From: Clostridium sp. CAG:710
GTDB lineage: Bacteria; Bacillota_I; Bacilli_A; RF39; UBA660
Length of the DNA stretch: 28,042 nt
Assembly (NCBI GenBank): GCA_000432595.1
Contig: HF996844.1
Location: 1 to 28,042 of the forward strand
Direction of reading: 5' to 3'
Shown: in pieces, positions 21,905 through 28,042 of the stretch
Numbering within the stretch: position 1 is the first letter of the stretch
How the letters are laid out: every line of letters begins with the position of its first letter
The notes under the pieces: generated by a model
What the model saw: only the letters and a program-made list of their open reading frames with translations
Databases searched by the model: none
What the model was told of the DNA's origin: nothing
Made by a program: the position numbers and the translations under genes

Positions 21905-22636
21905 TTAATAAACGACTTCTTTCAAATATAATCCAGAACCTTTAACAGTTGTAATTTTGCTTTTGTCCATAGTACCATTTAATATATTTTTAACTGAATC
22001 AGTAGTTAATTTATCACTACCAATTTTAATTAAAACACCTACCATATTTCTTACTTGATATTTCATAAAACCATTTCCTGTAAATGAAATTGTAATAATA
22101 TCCCCTTCTTTTTTCATATCAACAGAATATATAGTTCTAACGTAACTACTTTTAATAGCTTCTTCTGAAACAAATGGTTTAAAGTCATGTTCACCTAAAA
22201 AATCATTAATAGCTAAGCGCATATTATCAAAATTTAAATCTTTACAATACTGATAAACATGATTCCTATCAATAGGTGAATATTCTCCTACATTTATTTT
22301 ATATATATATGTTTTCGAAATAGCATTATACCTTGCATGAAAATTTTTATCCACAATTTCTGTGGATAAAACATGGATATCCTCTGGCAACAAACTATTT
22401 AATGCACATTTTAGTTTGTAAAGAGTTATATTAACATCAATATCAAAGTGCGCAACCTGTCCTAACGCATGAACTCCTCTATCAGTTCTACCAGAAGAAA
22501 ATATTCTAGTTTCTGTATGATTATTAATATTATATAAAGCATTCTCTAACATACCTTCAACAGTTCTCTCTCCAGGTTGCTTTTGATATCCGGAAAAACC
22601 AGTTCCATCGTATGAAAACCTAATTAAATATCTCAT
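21905..22636 (-). CDS. truA: tRNA pseudouridine synthase A
   Basis: A 243-residue enzyme that makes pseudouridine at positions 38-40 of tRNA anticodon arms. The catalytic Asp52 is in SSGRTDRGVHALGQVAHF. RFSYDGTGFSGYQKQPGERTVEGMLE (6-31) and NGFMKYQVRNMVGVLIKIG near the C-terminus are typical. AAGGAGG precedes the ATG. It lies 9 nt after the second ECF-type ATPase gene, where ecfT normally sits in related genomes. Confidence 0.95.
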   Translation of the reverse strand: MRYLIRFSYDGTGFSGYQKQPGERTVEGMLENALYNINNHTETRIFSSGRTDRGVHALGQVAHFDIDVNITLYKLKCALNSLLPEDIHVLSTEIVDKNFHARYNAISKTYIYKINVGEYSPIDRNHVYQYCKDLNFDNMRLAINDFLGEHDFKPFVSEEAIKSSYVRTIYSVDMKKEGDIITISFTGNGFMKYQVRNMVGVLIKIGSDKLTTDSVKNILNGTMDKSKITTVKGSGLYLKEVVY

Positions 22637-22645
22637 ACACCCTCC

Positions 22646-23416
22646 TTATACGTGTTTATATATATCTTTAATTATATCTCTAATATCAGTGTGATAAAAT
22701 AACTTAACATTCTTATTTTCCTTAGCAAGATATGTAATGTAAGGTAATGTAGGAGGAACAATACTATTATTCAATAACAAAGATACATTAATTAATTCCT
22801 CTTTTGTATCACCATTTAATAAAACACTACCATTTTTAATAACTAAAACCTTGTCAGTAACTTCATATAATACATCCAAGTTATCTTCTATAATAACCAC
22901 CTTACCATTAGAAGAAAAAATGGATAAAATATTTTTAAGATTTCTTCTGTTATTTTTATCAAGATTAAAATATAAATTTCTAAAAATAACAACATCAAAC
23001 TTAAATAATGTTTTTAAAAATACATAAAATAGATATTTCTCACTAGTTGATAATTCACTAATTTTTTTATTTAATATACTAATTTCTAACCCAATATTTT
23101 CTAAATACTTTTCTAAAAACTCTTTAAATGATTTATCAGTTACTTTATTTTTCTTACAATAATAATTGATTTCAGATTTAACGGTATCAGTAAAAAAATG
23201 AATATAATTAGAATCAACAACAGTTACAATTGGCTTTTTTCTTTTCATACCCTTAAAAGTTATTTTCCCCTTTGATACAGATAATTCTTTAGTTAATAAT
23301 TTTTCAAATGTAATTGAATGCTCTAAACAAATTCCATAAATATATTTAGAATAAATAGAAAAATCCATATCTTTATATTTATTTTTATATGTAACATCAT
23401 CAAATCTTATTTCCAT
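22646..23416 (-). CDS. Degenerate ECF-type ABC ATPase, Walker motifs lost
   Basis: A 256-residue protein in the position of ecfA2, overlapping the preceding ATPase gene by 10 nt. The start (MEIRFDDVTYKNK) and the end (VTDKVLVIKNGSVLLNGDTKEEL, then TLPYITYLAKEN) keep the EcfA pattern. The Walker A loop, expected around 28-45, reads YGICLEHSITFEKLL with no GKT. The signature region is only ISELSTSEKYLF (119-130), and the Walker B equivalent is VVIFRN (142-147) without the Asp-Glu pair. It should not bind or split ATP normally. It might survive as a structural partner of the first subunit or be decaying. The reading frame is fully open, so it is not an obvious pseudogene. Confidence 0.75.
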   Translation of the reverse strand: MEIRFDDVTYKNKYKDMDFSIYSKYIYGICLEHSITFEKLLTKELSVSKGKITFKGMKRKKPIVTVVDSNYIHFFTDTVKSEINYYCKKNKVTDKSFKEFLEKYLENIGLEISILNKKISELSTSEKYLFYVFLKTLFKFDVVIFRNLYFNLDKNNRRNLKNILSIFSSNGKVVIIEDNLDVLYEVTDKVLVIKNGSVLLNGDTKEELINVSLLLNNSIVPPTLPYITYLAKENKNVKLFYHTDIRDIIKDIYKHV

Positions 23417-24213
23417 AATTCATCAACCATCCTACCAGTATCCATTATTACATCATCTACAAGATTATAGAATTTAAGTTTTAAAGATAAATCCATCATT
23501 ATCGGAATATATATTCCTTCTCTTGCTAAAACATTGTCATGTTCTAATATTTTTGATGGAGTACCATCTAATTGCACGTACCCATTGTTTATAAATATAG
23601 CATACGAACTAAATAATATATTCTCTAATTTATTAGTTGTAAAAAGAACAGATAAGCTATATAAATCTAAGTACTTTTTAATAAATGCAAATATAATTGA
23701 AGCCTCAGAATAGGTAAGACAATCAAATATATCATCTAAAAAGATAATTTTAGGACTGTTGATAAGAGATGAAATAATATATACCTTTACTCTATCAATA
23801 TTTGAAAGTTCTCTCATACGTTTTTGCTTAAAAGATGATACATCAAAAAATTCCAACAAATAATTAATTCTATTCAAAAGATCTTTCTTTAAAATTCCAT
23901 CAATTTTCAAAGAGGCAAGTAAATCATATACTTTCATAGACATATTTCTAGAATTTAGAATTATTCTGTTATATCCAATAAGAGAAGAATAATTACGCAT
24001 ATTATTACTATTCAAAGCAACACTATCAACACTAATAGAGTTCTGTGTTTGTAAAATTCCACATAAAAGTTTGATTAATGTTGTCTTACCACAATTATTT
24101 GGACCTATCACAGCATTTATAGAGTTTTGCTTAATAGAAAATGTCAAATTTGTAAAATTAAACTTGTCGTGATATGAATAATTTAAGTTTTCTACACATA
24201 AAATATTGTCCAT
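23407..24213 (-). CDS. ECF transporter ATPase-like protein with weak motifs
   Basis: About 268 residues. Position next to truA and the C-terminus (GIYIPIMMDL, then MVDELWK) mark it as an EcfA1-type ATPase of energy-coupling-factor vitamin transporters. Walker A is present (GPNNCGKTT, 38-46 counted from the ATG at 24216). The ABC signature is ELSNIDRVKV instead of LSGGQ, and Walker B ends in LDD rather than LDE. The ATG at 24213 is preferred to the one at 24216, because GAGGTG would be only 2 nt from the earlier one. The downstream partner has lost its ATP site and no ecfT follows, so a classic transporter cannot be built from this locus alone. Confidence 0.78.
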   Translation of the reverse strand: MDNILCVENLNYSYHDKFNFTNLTFSIKQNSINAVIGPNNCGKTTLIKLLCGILQTQNSISVDSVALNSNNMRNYSSLIGYNRIILNSRNMSMKVYDLLASLKIDGILKKDLLNRINYLLEFFDVSSFKQKRMRELSNIDRVKVYIISSLINSPKIIFLDDIFDCLTYSEASIIFAFIKKYLDLYSLSVLFTTNKLENILFSSYAIFINNGYVQLDGTPSKILEHDNVLAREGIYIPIMMDLSLKLKFYNLVDDVIMDTGRMVDELWK

Positions 24214-24232
24214 CATATCACCTCGTCTCTAT

Positions 24233-24238
24233 ATTATA
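24233..24238 (-). promoter_or_regulatory. -10 box before the ECF-type ATPase pair
   Basis: On the minus strand a perfect TATAAT lies about 20 nt before the ATG. The -35 would fall inside the terminator of the upstream gene and is poor. Confidence 0.45.
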
Positions 24239-24248
24239 CAATAAAACG

Positions 24249-24273
24249 AAAAAAAAAACATCATATTGATGTT
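24249..24273 (-). terminator. Terminator after the SDR gene
   Basis: On the minus strand AACATCA and TGATGTT pair around a 3-nt loop, followed by about ten T. It starts at the stop codon of the SDR gene. Confidence 0.8.
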
Positions 24274-25024
24274 AATATAATTTTTTCTTTTGTATATTAT
24301 ATGCAATAGATGCAGCTAACTTAGTTGGAACCAATCTTGTAAAGAAATTAGTAACCCTCATCTTAAATCCAGGAATGATTATTAATTTTTTATTAAATAA
24401 CCCAACCAATGCACATTCCGCAACAAACTTGCTATCTAATGGTTTAACTGAAAACTTAACATTAGCAACACTGTTAAAGTTAGTTTTAACAGGACCAGGA
24501 CATAAGCAGGAAACAACAACTTTAGATTTATCCCTTCTTAACTCCTCATATATTGAAGTTGTAAGTCTCAAAACATAAGCTTTTGTTGAATAGTATGTAG
24601 CCATTAATGGGCCAGGTGCAAATGCAGCCATCGAAGCAACATTCAATATATAACCAGAATTTCTCTTTTTCATATCTTTTAGGAATAACTTAGTAAGTAC
24701 ATGTACAGCTTTAATATTTACATCTATCATTTCAAGTTCTTTAGATAAGTCAGTTTCAGTAAATTTTCCACAGTCACCAAATCCGGCATTATTAATTAAT
24801 ACATCGATCTTGTCATTCTTACATAAGACATACAACTCTTTTAGTTTACTCTCATTAGATAAATCAGCTACTACTATTTTTACATTTTTACCTAATTCTT
24901 CTTGTACTTTTTGAAGTTTTTCTTTTTCTCTTGCAACTAAAATAAGTTCAAATCCTTCTCTAGATAGTATTCTTGCCATTTCAAGACCAATTCCAGAAGA
25001 AGCACCAGTAATTAAAGCTTTCAT
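24272..25024 (-). CDS. Short-chain dehydrogenase/reductase
   Basis: About 250 residues from the ATG at 25024 (a GTG at 25033 is in frame). A classical SDR with the NAD(P)-binding GASSGIG near the N-terminus (7-13), NNAG at 78-81, catalytic Ser131 in NVASMAAFAPGP and YSTK with Tyr144 and Lys148. The PGPVKTNF segment and a C-terminal basic tail (FFTRLVPTKLAASIAYNIQKKK) resemble the DltE/YqjQ-like SDR group common in Bacillota. The substrate is unknown. It has its own promoter and terminator between the tsaD operon and the ECF genes. Confidence 0.88.
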   Translation of the reverse strand: MKALITGASSGIGLEMARILSREGFELILVAREKEKLQKVQEELGKNVKIVVADLSNESKLKELYVLCKNDKIDVLINNAGFGDCGKFTETDLSKELEMIDVNIKAVHVLTKLFLKDMKKRNSGYILNVASMAAFAPGPLMATYYSTKAYVLRLTTSIYEELRRDKSKVVVSCLCPGPVKTNFNSVANVKFSVKPLDSKFVAECALVGLFNKKLIIIPGFKMRVTNFFTRLVPTKLAASIAYNIQKKKLY

Positions 25025-25064
25025 AATATTCACTTCGCTTTCGCATTATATTTACTACAAGTAA

Positions 25065-25093
25065 AGTATATCATAGATAAAATAAATTAACAA
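25065..25093 (-). promoter_or_regulatory. Promoter of the SDR gene
   Basis: On the minus strand TTGTTA (25093-25088), a 17-nt spacer and TATACT (25070-25065), the latter preceded by TGA (extended -10). Confidence 0.75.
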
Positions 25094-25105
25094 TCTTTAA
25101 TAAAT

Positions 25106-26107
25106 TTAAAGAGGAAGAGTAGATTTAGCATTTATTTCTAATGATGATGTAATCCCCTTTTTATATGCGTAATATCCAGCAGCCCCTATCATAGCGGCAT
25201 TATCAGTACAACATTCTATATTAGGAAATATAAATTCAACATTTTTTTCTTTACATACATCCTCTAATTTGCCTCTTATACCACTATTAGCAGCAACACC
25301 ACCAGCTATTAGGAAACTCTTAACAGGAACTTCTTCTAAAGCTTTTTTTGTCTTTTTAGCTAAAATGGTAGAAACAACATCTTGAAATGCATATGAAAGA
25401 TCTTCCTTATTAATCAAATTACCACGTTGCTCCTCATTATGTGCCAAATTAATAACAGCACTTTTTAATCCACTAAAACTAAAGTTATAAGAATTATCAT
25501 TAAGTGGTAGTGGAAGAGTATATCTAGGCTTACCCACCTTAGCCATTTTATCTATAATAGGCCCCCCTGGATAATCAACACCTATTACTCTAGCGACTTT
25601 ATCATAACACTCACCAACAGCATCATCTAATGTTCTTCCAAGAACCTCAAATGTATATTCTTCCTTCAAATATACAAGTTCTGTATGTCCTCCACTGATA
25701 ACTAAAGCAAGAGCAGGATATTTAATTTCACTTACTAAATTACTTGCATATATATGCCCTGCGATATGATGAACCGGTACCAATGGTTTATTATAAACAA
25801 ATGAAAGTGTCTTAGCAGCTTCTAAACCCACCAAAAGTGAACCAATTAAACCAGGACCATATGTAACAGCAATTGCATCAACGTCATTAATAGTCATATT
25901 CACTTTTTTTAAGCATTCTTCAATTACAATTGTTATATTTCTAACATGATTACGACTAGCTATTTCAGGAACTACTCCACCATAATTAGTATGTATATCT
26001 ATTTGTGATAAAACAACACTGGATATTATTTCGTGTCCATTTTTAACTATTGAACATGCAGTTTCATCACAACTAGATTCAATTGCAAAAATATAAGTAT
26101 CTTTCAT
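25106..26107 (-). CDS. tsaD: tRNA N6-adenosine threonylcarbamoyltransferase
   Basis: A 333-residue catalytic subunit of the t6A synthesis complex. It transfers threonylcarbamoyl to A37 of tRNAs that read ANN codons. The opening FAIESSCDETACSIV and GGVVPEIASRNHV, the metal-binding HHIAGH (His114 and His118), VISGGHTELVY and CTDNAAMIGAAGYY are all typical. It directly follows rimI (stop TAA then ATG). TsaB and TsaE, its partner proteins, are encoded just upstream, so the operon holds most of the pathway. The L-threonylcarbamoyladenylate synthase is not in the window. Confidence 0.97.
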   Translation of the reverse strand: MKDTYIFAIESSCDETACSIVKNGHEIISSVVLSQIDIHTNYGGVVPEIASRNHVRNITIVIEECLKKVNMTINDVDAIAVTYGPGLIGSLLVGLEAAKTLSFVYNKPLVPVHHIAGHIYASNLVSEIKYPALALVISGGHTELVYLKEEYTFEVLGRTLDDAVGECYDKVARVIGVDYPGGPIIDKMAKVGKPRYTLPLPLNDNSYNFSFSGLKSAVINLAHNEEQRGNLINKEDLSYAFQDVVSTILAKKTKKALEEVPVKSFLIAGGVAANSGIRGKLEDVCKEKNVEFIFPNIECCTDNAAMIGAAGYYAYKKGITSSLEINAKSTLPL

Positions 26108-26533
26108 TTAAATCATCTCTTTTTCCATAAGTATTCCATCAGTTCCAGAATAATATCCACTCCTAATAGCAACTTCTTTAAATCCATATTTATGATATAA
26201 AGCAATTGCACTAGTGTTTTTACTATTAACCTCTAATGTTATATTATTAATCTTTTTATTTAAACCCTCATCTATAACAAACTGAAGCATTTTGCTTGCA
26301 ATACCATTACCTCTAAATTCTCTTAATACATAAATATTAGAAATTTCAAATCTATCATATATATCAAGATAAGTAATATAACCAAGTATCTTATTATTTC
26401 CTACATAAAAGCAATATTTTAAATAAGGATTTGTTTTTTCTTCTTTCAAAATATCAATATAAGAGTTAGTCTCACTATTATAATGATTATAAAACTCCTG
26501 AAGTATTAAAAAATCTATTTTACTAGTTAGCAT
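26108..26533 (-). CDS. rimI: GNAT acetyltransferase, RimI-like
   Basis: A 141-residue GNAT-fold N-acetyltransferase in the place of rimI, which acetylates the N-terminus of ribosomal protein bS18. The acetyl-CoA loop is REFRGNGIASKML (71-83), preceded by the beta-strand ISNIYVL and followed by ITLEVNSKNTSAIALYHKYGFKEV. Its start overlaps tsaB by 11 nt, and its stop abuts tsaD. The role is inferred from this conserved operon position. Confidence 0.9.
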   Translation of the reverse strand: MLTSKIDFLILQEFYNHYNSETNSYIDILKEEKTNPYLKYCFYVGNNKILGYITYLDIYDRFEISNIYVLREFRGNGIASKMLQFVIDEGLNKKINNITLEVNSKNTSAIALYHKYGFKEVAIRSGYYSGTDGILMEKEMI

Positions 26534-27155
26534 TTAACTTTTCCTCAGCTTCTGTTAATTTTAAATAATTTGCATCAACAGAATGTGGATTAATAGTTTC
26601 TCTATCTTTTAAATTAGTTACAATTTTCAAAATATCAGGTGAGTAACTTTCTGTATCAAAAGGAAATTTATCATTAGAAATAAGCGTATGACTCTCACCT
26701 AAGCTTTTAATAGCAACTTTAAGTGCTTCTAAGCTTATATATTGTTCTTTTAAAACCTGATTATAAGTTTTACTATCAAATATAGCAGAGTAAACATAAC
26801 CCCTTCTAGCGTCTATAAGAGGCACTAAAAAGTCACAATTAGCACTACTAGATATTGCCATTGCTTCAAGGCTAGATATAACTGATATAGGAATATTTAA
26901 AGCCCATGCATATGTCTTAGCAATTGTAAGGCCAATTCTAACACCAGTGAAAGAACCAGGCCCATTTACAGCCATAATTTTATCAATAGAATGAACATCA
27001 ATATTATTTTTGTTAAACATTAATTGAATATTATAAAGTGTTTCAGTAGATAAATCTTGTTTTAGTTCTAATGTAATTTTATCAATTAATTTATCATCAT
27101 CAACTACTCCACAATATAAAAAACTAGATGAAGTATCTAGATATAAAATTCTCAT
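26523..27155 (-). CDS. tsaB: t6A biosynthesis protein TsaB
   Basis: A 210-residue ASKHA-fold partner that dimerises with TsaD. It has the N-terminal ILYLDTSSSFLYCGVV, the hallmark NGPGSFTGVRIGLTIAK (64-80), and SVISSLEAMA, then LIDARRGYVYSAIF. It overlaps tsaE by 4 nt (ATGA) and rimI by 11 nt, all in one tight operon. Confidence 0.95.
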   Translation of the reverse strand: MRILYLDTSSSFLYCGVVDDDKLIDKITLELKQDLSTETLYNIQLMFNKNNIDVHSIDKIMAVNGPGSFTGVRIGLTIAKTYAWALNIPISVISSLEAMAISSSANCDFLVPLIDARRGYVYSAIFDSKTYNQVLKEQYISLEALKVAIKSLGESHTLISNDKFPFDTESYSPDILKIVTNLKDRETINPHSVDANYLKLTEAEEKLNAN

Positions 27156-27604
27156 AAAACCGCCTCACAAATATCTTCATATATTCTTCCATGAGGAATA
27201 AATGTTAATGTTCTAGTATCTTCATCTATTACTTTAAATTTAATATCTAGTCTTTCTTCAGGCAAATAATCTTTTATCATGTCTGACCATTCGATTATTG
27301 TAACTCCACCTCTAGTATAATAATCTTCAATACCAAGATCATCAACTTTACCATCTAATCTATATACATCCATATGATAAAGTGGTAACTCACCATTTGG
27401 ATATTCTTTAATAATATTAAATGTAGGAGAAGTAACAGTCTCTTCTATTCCAAGTGCTTGTGCAAAACCCTTAGTAAATACTGTCTTACCACTTCCTAAA
27501 TCACCTTCAAGGCATATTACCATATTAGGAAATTTCTCCGATTCAAGATTCTGCGCTATTTCAATTGTTTCTTTCTCACTATATGTAGTAATTTTATTCT
27601 CCAT
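27152..27604 (-). CDS. tsaE: t6A biosynthesis ATPase TsaE
   Basis: About 150 residues from the ATG at 27604. A P-loop ATPase that energises the TsaB-TsaD complex. Walker A is LEGDLGSGKTVFTKG with GDLGSGKT at 34-41. SPTFNIIKEY and LYHMDVYRLD follow as in the family. An upstream in-frame ATG at 27616 lies almost at the likely transcription start, while GGTGAT sits 6-7 nt before the ATG at 27604, so the latter is chosen. It is the first gene of the tsaE-tsaB-rimI-tsaD operon. Confidence 0.94.
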   Translation of the reverse strand: MENKITTYSEKETIEIAQNLESEKFPNMVICLEGDLGSGKTVFTKGFAQALGIEETVTSPTFNIIKEYPNGELPLYHMDVYRLDGKVDDLGIEDYYTRGGVTIIEWSDMIKDYLPEERLDIKFKVIDEDTRTLTFIPHGRIYEDICEAVL

Positions 27605-27620
27605 TTCTATCACCATTATT

Positions 27621-27650
27621 ATTATAGCAAAATACTAAGTTTAAAAACAA
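27621..27650 (-). promoter_or_regulatory. Promoter of the tsaE-tsaB-rimI-tsaD operon
   Basis: On the minus strand TTGTTT (27650-27645), an 18-nt spacer and a perfect TATAAT (27626-27621). Confidence 0.7.
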
Positions 27651-27670
27651 TATATAATACTACAAATTTT

Positions 27671-27701
27671 CAAAAAATTAAAAAAGACTGTAAAACAGTC
27701 T
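27671..27701 (-). terminator. Terminator of the rRNA operon
   Basis: On the minus strand AGACTGT and ACAGTCT pair around a 3-nt loop and are followed by TTTT. It lies 17 nt after the 5S gene. Confidence 0.85.
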
Positions 27702-27717
27702 AATAAACAAAAAAAAT

Positions 27718-27823
27718 CATTGGCAATGACCTATTTTCGCATACACTATCTTCGGCACATGAGAGCTTAACTTCTGTGTTCGGGATGGGAACAGGTGTAC
27801 CCTCTCAGCAATAATCACCAATG
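27718..27823 (-). rRNA. rrf: 5S ribosomal RNA
   Basis: About 106 nt on the minus strand. The conserved CCCATCCCGAACACAGAAGTTAAG-type loop region is visible near the middle. The ends CATTGGTGAT and GTCATTGCCAATG pair to form helix I. It is the last gene of the rRNA operon, 72 nt after the 23S. Confidence 0.93.
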
Positions 27824-27895
27824 AAACTATAGAGAAATAATTCTCTGAAAACTTAGATAACGTGATTGACTCAATCAAATTAATAAACAAATATG

Positions 27896-28042
27896 ATTAA
27901 ATCCTCGATCTATTAGTACTGGTCAACTCAACATATCACTATGCTTCCATCTCCAGCCTATCAACCAGGTAGTCTTCCTGGGATCTTACTTTATACAAAT
28001 GGGAAAACTCATCTTGAAGTTGGCTTCCCGCTTAGATGCTTT
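27896..28042 (-). rRNA. rrl: 23S ribosomal RNA, 3' end (partial)
   Basis: The minus strand carries the last about 147 nt of 23S rRNA, with AAGCATCTAAGCGGGAAGCC at the window edge and CCAGTACTAATAGATCGAGG near the 3' terminus. The rest lies beyond the window. Confidence 0.93.

Overview
The window is very AT-rich DNA using the standard genetic code (tryptophan is TGG and TGA acts as a stop). It carries Gram-positive-type ribosome-binding sites and sigma-A-type promoters. The gene content (rplM-rpsI, truA next to ECF ATPase genes, tsaE-tsaB-rimI-tsaD, pssA-psd, ackA) points to a low-GC Bacillota, probably an uncultured gut Bacilli/Erysipelotrichia/RF39-like lineage. The exact taxon cannot be fixed from the sequence alone.

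Positions 1 to about 10594 look like part of an integrated mobile element. Near the left side is a large serine recombinase of the TnpX/TndX type, and at the right edge is a tnpV gene. The right edge runs into an N-acetylmuramoyl-L-alanine amidase gene that is cut off right after its NHINAGGGD motif, so the element appears to have integrated inside the amidase. The missing 3' part is not in the window, so the left end of the element probably lies beyond position 1. The cargo looks like a defence island: (a) a three-gene operon of a GIY-YIG/T5orf172 protein, an EcoRI-type adenine methyltransferase and a DUF262-HNH nuclease; (b) an overlapping pair of a TIGR02391 (Ymh) protein and a DUF6414-like protein; (c) a DUF3800-like protein; (d) a helix-turn-helix protein, a tiny ORF and several palindromic operators. 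At the far left is an 8-TM membrane protein gene on the + strand. It is followed by six tandem inverted repeats, each exactly 27 nt, whose stems vary mostly by compensated changes. This array is the least explained structure in the window.

From about 10600 to 20050 is host chromosome: the amidase stub, a membrane-anchored SWIM zinc-finger protein, ackA with an unknown partner gene, a pssA-psd-hydrolase operon for phosphatidylethanolamine synthesis, an Abi_2 protein co-transcribed with an HtrA-like protease, and a divergent Zn-dependent phospholipase C-like gene. A SpoIID-like protein that lacks the usual catalytic Glu follows.

From 20880 to the end is a core-gene block on the - strand. A perfect consensus promoter and a probable L13 leader drive rplM-rpsI. 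Upstream are truA and two decayed ECF-type ATPases with no ecfT between them and truA. Next come an SDR oxidoreductase and the t6A-modification operon tsaE-tsaB-rimI-tsaD. The 3' end of an rRNA operon (23S, 5S, terminator) closes the window.
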